This document shows positions 7,477-13,817 of a stretch of DNA of 14,320 nt, piece after piece. Each line of letters starts with the position of its first letter. Position 1 is the stretch's first letter. The translations under genes were made by a program, and so were the position numbers. Source of the stretch: Nocardiopsaceae bacterium (lineage in GTDB: Bacteria; Actinomycetota; Actinomycetes; Streptosporangiales; Streptosporangiaceae). Where the stretch lies: positions 1-14,320 of the forward strand of contig JAIRTY010000561.1 in assembly GCA_031254715.1 (NCBI GenBank), given 5' to 3'. The notes under the pieces were generated by a model. That model made no database searches. It saw nothing but the letters and a program-made list of their open reading frames with translations, and was not told where the DNA came from.

Positions 7477-7944
7477 ATGCCGAAAATAACCGTCAATGTT
7501 GACGGGGTCGCGTACACCGATGAAGTGGAGCCCCGCCTGCTGCTTGTGCACTACCTGCGAGAACGGGCCGGCAAGACCGGTACCCCGGTGGGGTGCGACA
7601 CGACCAACTGCGGCGCGTGCACCGTGCAGCTGAACGGGGTTTCGGTGAAAAGCTGTGCAATGCTCGCGATTCAGGCAGATGGAGCTGAAATCACCACCAT
7701 CGAGGGCCTGGGCAACGGGGGCTGGCACCCGCTCCAGCGGGCCTTCAATGAGGAACACGCGCTGCAGTGCGGTTACTGCACGCCCGGCATGATCATGGCC
7801 GCGGCTGACCTGCTCCGCACCAACCCGCACCCGACCAACGACGAGATCCGCCAGGGCCTTGAGGGCAACCTGTGCCGGTGCACCGGTTACCAGAACATCG
7901 TCCGCGCCGTCCGGCGCGCTTCTGAGGCGGGAGCAGCGACATGA
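7477..7944 (+). CDS. Molybdenum hydroxylase iron-sulfur subunit (CoxS/XdhC-type, two [2Fe-2S] clusters)
   Basis: This 155-residue small subunit of a xanthine dehydrogenase/CO-dehydrogenase-family enzyme carries electrons from the molybdenum site to FAD. The N-terminal plant-type ferredoxin domain has Cys40, Cys45, Cys48 and Cys60 (GCDTTNCGACTV...SC). The C-terminal helical domain has Cys98, Cys101 (QCGYCTPGM), Cys133 and Cys135 (NLCRCTGY). All eight cluster ligands are present and the length is standard. The ATG at 7477 has GAGGAG seven bases upstream. Its stop overlaps the next start (ATGA at 7941-7944), implying translational coupling with the large subunit. By eye the first half uses more A/T-ending codons than neighbouring genes. 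No molybdopterin-enzyme maturation gene is seen nearby. Confidence 0.95.
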   Translation: MPKITVNVDGVAYTDEVEPRLLLVHYLRERAGKTGTPVGCDTTNCGACTVQLNGVSVKSCAMLAIQADGAEITTIEGLGNGGWHPLQRAFNEEHALQCGYCTPGMIMAAADLLRTNPHPTNDEIRQGLEGNLCRCTGYQNIVRAVRRASEAGAAT

Positions 7945-10313
7945 CAGCAGAGGCACCGGCGCCCCAGGCCGAACTGGGCCGGGCCCGCACCAGGAAGGAA
8001 GACGCGCGGCTGGTCACCGGCCAGACCAACTGGACCGACAACATCGTGCTGCCGGGCATGCTGCACATGGCGTTCGCCCGCAGCCCCTACGCGCACGCCC
8101 GGATCACCTCGGTGGACACCTCCGCCGCCCGCGCCATGCCGGGCGTGATCGCGGTGTTCTCTGGCGCCGACTTCCCCGATCAGGGCAGCCTGCCGTGCGC
8201 ATGGCCGGTCACGCCGGACATCGTCATCCCCGGCCACCCGCCGATGGCCACCGAGGAAGTCCGCTACGTGGGCGAGGCGGTCGCGGTGGTCGTGGCCAGG
8301 GACCGCTACTCGGCGGCCGACGCCGTGAGCGCGGTGGAGGTCGAGTACGACCCGCTGCCGCCGGTGCTGGACATGCGGGCGGCGCTGGCCGAGGGCTCGC
8401 CCAAGGTCCACCCGGCGGGGAACAAGAGCTTCACGTGGGAGTTCAGCGGCGGCGACGTGGACGCCGCGTTCGCCAGCGCGCCGGTGGTGATCGATCGCAC
8501 GTTCCGGCAGCAGCGGCTGATCCCGTCGGCGATGGAGCCGCGGGCGGTGGTGGCGGCCGGCGCTGGCGACGAGTACACCGTCTGGTCGGCCACCCAGATC
8601 CCGCACATCCTGCGGCTGATGCTGGCGATGGTGACCGGCACGCCGGAGCAGAGCATCCGGGTGATCGCCCCTGACGTGGGCGGCGGTTTCGGCTCGAAGC
8701 TGCAGGTCACGGCGGAGGAAGTGATCAGCCTGCTGGTGACCAAGAAGCTGGGCCGGCCGGTGAAGTGGACCGAGTCGCGCAGCGAGGGCAACCTCACCGT
8801 CCACCATGGCCGTGACCAGTGGCAGCACCTGCGGCTGGCGGCTGACCGGGACGGCCGGGTCCATGCGCTCGACGTGGACCTGCTGGCGGACATGGGCGCC
8901 TACCTGATGCTGGTCACCCCGGGGGTGCCGCTGCTCGGCGCGTTCATGTTCCCGGGCATCTACAAGCTGGAGGCCTACCGGTTCGCGTGCACCGGGGTGT
9001 TCACCACGAAGATGCCGACCGACGCCTACCGGGGCGCCGGGCGGCCGGAGGCCACGTTCGGCATCGAGCGGATGATGGACGATCTCGCGGCCGAGCTGGG
9101 CATGGACCCGCTGGCGGTCAGGGAGCGGAACTGGATCAGGCACGAGGAGTTCCCGTTCACCACGATCGCCGGGCTCACCTACGACAGCGGGAACTACGAG
9201 GCCGCCACCGCCCGCGCCAGGGAGCTGTTCGGCTACGACACGCTGCGGGCCGAGCAACAGCGGCGGCGGGAGTCCAGTGACCCGGTGCAGGTGGGCATCG
9301 GGGTGTCCACGTTCACCGAGATGTGCGGGCTGGCCCCCTCCCGGGTGCTCGGGTCGCTGTCCTACGGCGCTGGCGGCTGGGAGAGCGCCTCGGTGCGGAT
9401 GCTGCCCACCGGCAAGGTCGAGGTGGTCACCGGCTCGTCCGCGCACGGCCAGGGCCATGAGACCGCGTGGAGCCAGATCGCCGCCGACAAGCTCGGGGTG
9501 CCGTTCGAGGACGTCCGGGTGCTGCACGGGGACACCCAGATCTCGCCCAAGGGCATGGACACCTACGGCTCCCGTTCGCTGACCGTCGGTGGCATCGCCC
9601 TGAACGCGGCCTGCGACAAGGTGGTCACCAAGGCCAAGCGGATCGCGGCGCACATGCTGGAGGCCAGCGAGAACGACATCGAGTTCAGCGCCGGCCGGCT
9701 GCAGGTGCGCGGCGACCCCGAGAAGGGCCAGACCATCCAGGAGATCGCGCTGGCCACCTTCGCCGCCCACGACCTCCCGGACGGGATGGAGCCCTCGCTC
9801 GACTCCGAGGCAACCTACGACCCGGACAACTTCTCGTTCCCGCACGGCACGCACCTGTGCGCGGCCGAGGTGGACACCGAGACCGGGCGGGTGACGATCC
9901 GCTCCTACGTGGCCGTGGACGATGTGGGCAAGGTCGTCAACCCGCTGATCGTGGACGGCCAGGTACACGGCGGGCTGGCCCAGGGCATCGCGCAGGCGCT
10001 GTACGAGGAGGCCGTCTACGACGACGACGGGAACCTGCTCACCACCACCCTGGCCGACTACCTGGTGCCGTCAGCGGTGGACCTGCCGGAATTCACCACC
10101 GACCGGACGGAGACCCCGGCCACCACCAACCCGCTCGGCGTCAAGGGCGTCGGCGAGGCGGGCACGATCGCGTCCACCCCGGCCGTGGTGAACGCAGTCC
10201 TCGACGCGCTCCGGCCGCTCGGCGTCACGGACGTCCCGATGCCGTGCTCGCCCGAGAACGTCTGGCGTGCCATTCACAATGCTGGCGGCCAGGGCAACGG
10301 AGGTGCGCAATGA
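7941..10313 (+). CDS. Molybdenum hydroxylase large, molybdopterin-binding subunit (xanthine dehydrogenase family, CoxL form II-like)
   Basis: This 790-residue catalytic subunit binds the molybdopterin cytosine dinucleotide cofactor and hydroxylates its substrate with water-derived oxygen. Cofactor-binding motifs are visible: GGGFGSK (247-253), AYRGAGR (362-368), SAHGQGHET near residue 510, and the proton-abstracting Glu739 in GVKGVGEAG. Form I aerobic CO dehydrogenase has a Cys-containing AYxCSFR loop, which is absent here. The gene therefore belongs with form II or other aldehyde/purine/N-heterocycle hydroxylases, and CO as substrate is not supported. The length matches the family. The start overlaps the iron-sulfur gene by 4 bases and the end overlaps the FAD gene by 4 bases, so a single operon with equal subunit supply is expected. 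The true substrate cannot be read from sequence. Confidence 0.94.
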   Translation: MTAEAPAPQAELGRARTRKEDARLVTGQTNWTDNIVLPGMLHMAFARSPYAHARITSVDTSAARAMPGVIAVFSGADFPDQGSLPCAWPVTPDIVIPGHPPMATEEVRYVGEAVAVVVARDRYSAADAVSAVEVEYDPLPPVLDMRAALAEGSPKVHPAGNKSFTWEFSGGDVDAAFASAPVVIDRTFRQQRLIPSAMEPRAVVAAGAGDEYTVWSATQIPHILRLMLAMVTGTPEQSIRVIAPDVGGGFGSKLQVTAEEVISLLVTKKLGRPVKWTESRSEGNLTVHHGRDQWQHLRLAADRDGRVHALDVDLLADMGAYLMLVTPGVPLLGAFMFPGIYKLEAYRFACTGVFTTKMPTDAYRGAGRPEATFGIERMMDDLAAELGMDPLAVRERNWIRHEEFPFTTIAGLTYDSGNYEAATARARELFGYDTLRAEQQRRRESSDPVQVGIGVSTFTEMCGLAPSRVLGSLSYGAGGWESASVRMLPTGKVEVVTGSSAHGQGHETAWSQIAADKLGVPFEDVRVLHGDTQISPKGMDTYGSRSLTVGGIALNAACDKVVTKAKRIAAHMLEASENDIEFSAGRLQVRGDPEKGQTIQEIALATFAAHDLPDGMEPSLDSEATYDPDNFSFPHGTHLCAAEVDTETGRVTIRSYVAVDDVGKVVNPLIVDGQVHGGLAQGIAQALYEEAVYDDDGNLLTTTLADYLVPSAVDLPEFTTDRTETPATTNPLGVKGVGEAGTIASTPAVVNAVLDALRPLGVTDVPMPCSPENVWRAIHNAGGQGNGGAQ

Positions 10314-11167
10314 TCCCGGCTGCGTTCGACTATCACCGCGCCGCCACCCTGGACGACGCCGTCAGCGCGCTCGCCGGCGGCGGCGAGGACGCCAAGGTGA
10401 TCTCCGGCGGCCAGAGCCTGATCCCGCTGCTGCGGCTGCGGCTGGCCTTCCCGTCGCTGCTGGTCGACGTGGGCGGCCTGGGCGACCTGCGAGGAGTGCG
10501 CGACGAGGGCGACTCGCTCGTGATCGGCGCGCTCACCACGCACGACGAGGTGACCCGTGACCCGCTGGTCGCCCAGCACTGCGGGCTGCTGAGGGAGGCG
10601 GCGGAAACCGTCGCCGACCCCGCCGTGCGGCACCGGGGAACGATCGGCGGCTCGATCGCGCACGCCGACCCGGCCGGCGACCTGCCGACGGTGGCCACCG
10701 CGCTCGGGGCCACCATGATCGCGCGGGGGCCCGGCGGCGAGCGGGCGATCGGGGCGGGCGACTTCTTCGTCGACTACCTCACCACGTCGCTGGCCCCGGA
10801 CGAGGTCCTGACCGGGGTGCGGGTGCCGAAGCTCGGCGCGGGCTGGGGCTACCGGTACCTGAAGTTCAACCGCACCGCCCAGGCCTGGGCGGTCGTGGGT
10901 GTCGCCGCCCTGGTGCGGCGCGCCAACGGCGCCGTGGCGGAAGCCAGGATCGGGCTCACGAACATGGGCACCAAGCCGGTCCGGGCGGACGCCGCCGAGG
11001 CTGCGGCGGCCGGCGCGGCGGCGACCGGGGAGGCGCTGGCGGCGGCCGGCGCCCGGGCCGACGAGGGCACCGACCCGCCGTCCGACCTGCACGGCGCTGC
11101 CGATTACCGGCGCCACCTGGCCCGGGTGCTCACCACCAGGGCGCTGGTGGCGGCGGCCGGCGCCTGA
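10310..11167 (+). CDS. Molybdenum hydroxylase FAD-binding medium subunit (CoxM-like)
   Basis: This 285-residue flavoprotein subunit passes electrons from the iron-sulfur clusters to the final acceptor. The two FAD-binding motifs are SGGQSLIPLL (residues 32-41) and GTIGGSIAHADPAGD (110-124). The C-terminal CoxM-like domain continues to an Ala-rich region (near 225-250) and a closing helix (DYRRHLARVLTTRALV). The length is normal for the family. The ATG overlaps the large-subunit stop (ATGA at 10310-10313). It is the last gene of the operon, giving the order small-large-medium where the classic CO-dehydrogenase order is medium-small-large. A strong hairpin follows 12 bases after its stop. Confidence 0.94.
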   Translation: MIPAAFDYHRAATLDDAVSALAGGGEDAKVISGGQSLIPLLRLRLAFPSLLVDVGGLGDLRGVRDEGDSLVIGALTTHDEVTRDPLVAQHCGLLREAAETVADPAVRHRGTIGGSIAHADPAGDLPTVATALGATMIARGPGGERAIGAGDFFVDYLTTSLAPDEVLTGVRVPKLGAGWGYRYLKFNRTAQAWAVVGVAALVRRANGAVAEARIGLTNMGTKPVRADAAEAAAAGAAATGEALAAAGARADEGTDPPSDLHGAADYRRHLARVLTTRALVAAAGA

Positions 11168-11179
11168 CCGGAGCCCTGC

Positions 11180-11220
11180 GCGTGCCGGCCGGGCCGCGGC
11201 CCGCGGCCCGGCCGACACGC
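11180..11220. terminator. Strong hairpin between convergent genes, likely two-way terminator
   Basis: Bases 11180-11198 pair with 11202-11220 to give a 19-bp stem with a single C/A mismatch (11185 opposite 11215) and a 3-base loop. It lies 12 bases after the FAD-subunit stop and 44 bases after the stop of the convergent Mca-like gene, so it can serve both directions. No T-run follows, which is common for actinobacterial terminators. Confidence 0.8.
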
Positions 11221-11264
11221 CCCGGCGAGCACGTCCGGCACCCGGCTGCAAGCCGGGGCACGTC

Positions 11265-12104
11265 CTAGGCCGGGTTCCGGAGACCGGCGAACAGGTCGTC
11301 CTCCGGCAGCGGCGCGCCGCTCGCGTCGCTGGACCGGATGAAGCTCTCCCGGCCGAACGCCGCCTCCGCGACGTCCGGCGGCAGCTTGCTGAACCAGGAC
11401 TCGCTGATCTGGCTCTCGTGGGCGAACAGCGCGTCCCGCTTGCGGCTGAGCACCGGCCGGATGTCGACCGTGGTGGTGATGCTCGCCTCCATCTCCGCCA
11501 TCTGCTGCTGCAGCTCCGGGGTGATCTCGCGCGGCTCGGGCACGTCCTCTCCCAGCTCCCGCAGCGCTTCCCAGACCTTCTGCCATTCGCTGGGGCGCAT
11601 CGCGGTGAGATACAGCTTGGCCGGGATGCCGGTGCCGGCCACCGCGGCCACGGCGGCCTCCGCGGCGTGCACGTGGTCGGGGTGCTGGTACGGGCCCTTC
11701 ACGTCGTAGGTGACGACGACCTGCGGCCGGTACTGCTCGATCAGCCCGCTGATGCGGGCGCTCACCTCGCCGGTGGGAATGTTGCAGAACGCATCCGGCC
11801 GGTCCTTGTAGTCCCAGTCGGGCATGCCCGAGTCGTGGTAGCCGAGCAGCTCCAGATCCGAGACCCCCAGGATGCCGCAGGCCTTGCGCAGCTCCGTCAG
11901 CCGCAGCTGCGCCACGTCCTGCTCCTGGTGCCCGTCCTCGCCCGGCTTGATGCCGCCGGGCGCGTCCCCGAACTCGCCGTTCGTGCAGGTCACGACGACG
12001 GTTCGGATTCCCTGGCCGGAATAGGTGGCGAGCACGCCGCCAGTGCTCGACGACTCGTCATCCGGGTGGGCATGCACCGCCATCAGCGTCAGGGGATCCG
12101 TCAT
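11265..12104 (-). CDS. PIG-L family deacetylase, mycothiol S-conjugate amidase (Mca)-like
   Basis: This is a 279-residue zinc amidase. In actinobacteria, Mca cleaves mycothiol S-conjugates during detoxification, and the related MshB deacetylates a mycothiol precursor. The N-terminal MAVHAHPDDESS motif is close to Mca. Zinc ligands His13 and Asp16 and base Asp15 are present, and HPDHVH (141-146) supplies the third ligand, His144. The C-terminus, with KRDALFAHESQI and the closing PEDDLFAGL, also recalls Mca. The middle part differs enough that a separate PIG-L subgroup remains possible, so no gene symbol is given. The ATG at 12104 follows a TACGCT -10 box by 6 bases. The gene is convergent with the molybdenum hydroxylase operon. 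A 55-residue membrane protein lies upstream in the same direction, separated by a palindrome that probably ends its transcript. Confidence 0.88.
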   Translation of the reverse strand: MTDPLTLMAVHAHPDDESSSTGGVLATYSGQGIRTVVVTCTNGEFGDAPGGIKPGEDGHQEQDVAQLRLTELRKACGILGVSDLELLGYHDSGMPDWDYKDRPDAFCNIPTGEVSARISGLIEQYRPQVVVTYDVKGPYQHPDHVHAAEAAVAAVAGTGIPAKLYLTAMRPSEWQKVWEALRELGEDVPEPREITPELQQQMAEMEASITTTVDIRPVLSRKRDALFAHESQISESWFSKLPPDVAEAAFGRESFIRSSDASGAPLPEDDLFAGLRNPA

Positions 12105-12110
12105 GCCCCC

Positions 12111-12116
12111 AGCGTA
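12111..12116 (-). promoter_or_regulatory. Candidate -10 box (TACGCT) for the Mca-like gene
   Basis: On the minus strand TACGCT fits TANNNT and is followed by GGGGGC and then the ATG at 12104, a 6-base spacing. Transcription would start at the start codon. The G-run could instead be a very close ribosome site. No -35 element is evident. Confidence 0.5.
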
Positions 12117-12133
12117 CGGTCAGGCACCGACAG

Positions 12134-12155
12134 CCCCGGCCGGGCCCGGCCGGGG
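12134..12155. terminator. Perfect 22-bp G+C palindrome, probable terminator of the small membrane protein gene
   Basis: The 22 bases are identical to their reverse complement and can fold into a 9-bp stem with a 4-base loop. The palindrome lies 22 bases past the stop of the minus-strand small gene and upstream of the -10 box of the Mca-like gene, so it would separate the two transcripts. Being made only of G and C in a G+C-rich spacer, some symmetry is expected by chance, but 22 perfect bases is long. Confidence 0.55.
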
Positions 12156-12177
12156 TCCCGGCGCGATCCCGGCCGGA

Positions 12178-12345
12178 TCAGTGCCCCGACACCAGGGTGC
12201 GCAGGAAGGCCCCGAACCCGGCCGCCATGACCGAGCCGGCGTGCCCGAGCGCGCGCAGCACCCCGAAGACGGTGTGCGGCGTCTTGTACAGCAGCCACAC
12301 CACGAGCACCGCCACTGCCCACCAGAAAACCCTGCCTTTGGTCAC
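12178..12345 (-). CDS. Small single-helix membrane protein, function unknown
   Basis: This is a 55-residue protein starting at the GTG at 12345. A short basic N-terminus (VTKGR) is followed by one strongly hydrophobic helix (residues 6-20, rich in Val, Ala and Trp), then a more polar helix with Gly, His and Phe that may lie along the membrane. GGGGG at 12353-12357 sits 7 bases before the GTG and may serve as ribosome site. The frame stays open upstream to 12654, but the added sequence is Arg/Ser/Ala-rich shadow coding that crosses the start of the divergent kynU gene, so the short form is preferred. Similar tiny membrane proteins are common, poorly described genes in actinomycetes. I do not recognise a function. 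Confidence 0.65.
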   Translation of the reverse strand: MTKGRVFWWAVAVLVVWLLYKTPHTVFGVLRALGHAGSVMAAGFGAFLRTLVSGH

Positions 12346-12537
12346 CCCACTGCCCCCGTAACGCCCCGTTCGATCTGCGTACTTACCCAGGATCAGCCGG
12401 AAACCTGCCGCCAGGGGCCCGCGGTCCGCGCCGAACCGCGACATAGCGGAACGAATCAGCGACCCGGCCGGGCCGGGCGCGCCAGCCGGGGCCCGCGATT
12501 GCCAGGCGACGGAACGCGGCACCCGCCGTCCCGCCGC

Positions 12538-12543
12538 TACCGT
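12538..12543 (+). promoter_or_regulatory. Candidate -10 box (TACCGT) for leaderless kynU
   Basis: TACCGT fits TANNNT and ends 7 bases before the GTG at 12551. This favours 12551 over the in-frame GTG at 12542, which lies inside the box. The rest of the 205-base gap between the small membrane gene and kynU shows no other clear element and no -35 sequence. Confidence 0.5.
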
Positions 12544-12550
12544 GGAAGCC

Positions 12551-13810
12551 GTGACGACCTTCTCCACCGAGCGCCCCGTCGCCGAGGCGCTGGACGCCGC
12601 CGACCCGCTGGCCGGGTTCAGGGACCGGTTCGCCAGGGACGATCCCTCCCTCATCTACCTGGACGGGAACTCGCTCGGGATGCTGCCGCTGGCCACCGCC
12701 GACCGGCTGACGCAGCTGATCCGCGAGGAATGGGGCAGCGGCTTGATCAGGTCCTGGGACCGCTGGATCGACCTCCCGTGGCAGGCCGGCGACGAGCTGG
12801 GCCGCTGCCTGCTCGGAGCCGCCGCCGGCCAGCTCCTGGTCACCGACTCCACCACCGTCAACCTGTACAAGCTCGCCTCGGCCGCGCTCGGCGCCCGCCC
12901 CGGGCGGCGGGTGATCGTGACCGACGACGACAACTTCCCCACCGACCGGTACGTGCTGGCGGGGATCGCGGCCGGCCAGGACGTGCAGCTCCGCCTGATC
13001 AGCACCGACATAGACGAGGGGGTGACGGCGGCGGACGTGCGGGCCGCCGTGGACGAGTCGGTCGCGCTGGTCAGCCTGTCGCACGTGGCCTACCGCAGCG
13101 GCGCCCTGGCCGGCATGGCAGAGATCACCCAGGTCGCCCACGACGCCGGCGCGCTCATGCTCTGGGACCTGTGCCACTCGGTGGGGTCGGTGCCGGTGCA
13201 GCTTGACCAGTGCGGCGCCGACCTGGCGGTGGGCTGCACGTACAAGTACGTGAACGCCGGGCCGGGCGCCCCGGCGTTCCTCTACGTGCGCAGGGAGCTG
13301 CAGCAGCAGCTACGCCAGCCGGTGCAGGGCTGGTTCAGCCAGCGTGACCAGTTCGCCATGGGGCCCGCCTACGACCCGGCGCCGGGCATGCGCCGGTTCC
13401 TGGCAGGCACCCCGGACGTGCTGGGAATCACCGCGGTGGCCGAGGGCGTCCGGCTGCTCGGCGAGGCCGGCATCGAGCGGCTGCGCGCCAAGGGCATCCA
13501 GCTGACCAGCTACCTGGTCGAGCTCGCCGACGCCTGGCTGGCCCCGCTCGGCTTCGCGCTGGCCTCGCCGCGGGACCCGGAGCGCCGGGGCTCGCACGTG
13601 TGCCTCCGCCATCCGGAGGCGGCCCGGATCTGCCAGGCGCTGGCCGGGGCCGGGGTGATCGCCGATTACCGGGACCCGGACCGGCTCCGGCTCGGCGCCG
13701 CCCCCATCACCACCGGCTTCACCGAGGTGTGGGATGCGCTGGACACCCTCCGCCAGATCACCGAGAACCAGGTCTACCAGGAGTTCCGTCTCAACATGAG
13801 TGAGCTTTGA
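12551..13810 (+). CDS. kynU: Kynureninase
   Basis: This is a 419-residue PLP enzyme that hydrolyses L-kynurenine to anthranilate and alanine (or 3-hydroxykynurenine to 3-hydroxyanthranilate) in tryptophan breakdown. The N-terminal substrate loop IYLDGNSLG (35-43), phosphate-binding STT (100-102), SHVAYRSG (177-184), Asp206 of WDLCHS that contacts the PLP ring nitrogen, and Lys232 in CTYKYVNAGPGAPAF that forms the Schiff base are all present. The later GWFSQ and FLAGTPDV segments are also typical. The length is normal. The GTG at 12551 is chosen because of the -10 box upstream; the GTG three codons earlier is less likely. No tryptophan dioxygenase or kynurenine formamidase gene lies next to it here. 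Its stop is 7 bases from the end of a broken transposase gene pointing the other way. Confidence 0.95.
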   Translation: MTTFSTERPVAEALDAADPLAGFRDRFARDDPSLIYLDGNSLGMLPLATADRLTQLIREEWGSGLIRSWDRWIDLPWQAGDELGRCLLGAAAGQLLVTDSTTVNLYKLASAALGARPGRRVIVTDDDNFPTDRYVLAGIAAGQDVQLRLISTDIDEGVTAADVRAAVDESVALVSLSHVAYRSGALAGMAEITQVAHDAGALMLWDLCHSVGSVPVQLDQCGADLAVGCTYKYVNAGPGAPAFLYVRRELQQQLRQPVQGWFSQRDQFAMGPAYDPAPGMRRFLAGTPDVLGITAVAEGVRLLGEAGIERLRAKGIQLTSYLVELADAWLAPLGFALASPRDPERRGSHVCLRHPEAARICQALAGAGVIADYRDPDRLRLGAAPITTGFTEVWDALDTLRQITENQVYQEFRLNMSEL

Positions 13811-13817
13811 TGTTCCC

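Noticed and set aside
7887..9968. Minus-strand open frame of about 693 codons
   Set aside because: It is a shadow of the molybdopterin-binding subunit gene, with low-complexity Arg/Gly/His/Val composition and no motif.
7477..11167. Aerobic carbon monoxide dehydrogenase (coxMSL)
   Set aside because: The form I active-site Cys loop (AYxCSFR) is absent; the loop is AYRGAGR. The gene order also differs.
12542..12550. GTG at 12542 as kynU start
   Set aside because: It overlaps the TACCGT -10-like box and has no ribosome site. The GTG at 12551 fits a leaderless start.
12178..12654. 158-residue version of the small membrane protein
   Set aside because: The extra 103 N-terminal residues lie over the kynU promoter and the start of kynU and look like shadow coding. 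The GTG at 12345 begins a typical small membrane protein.
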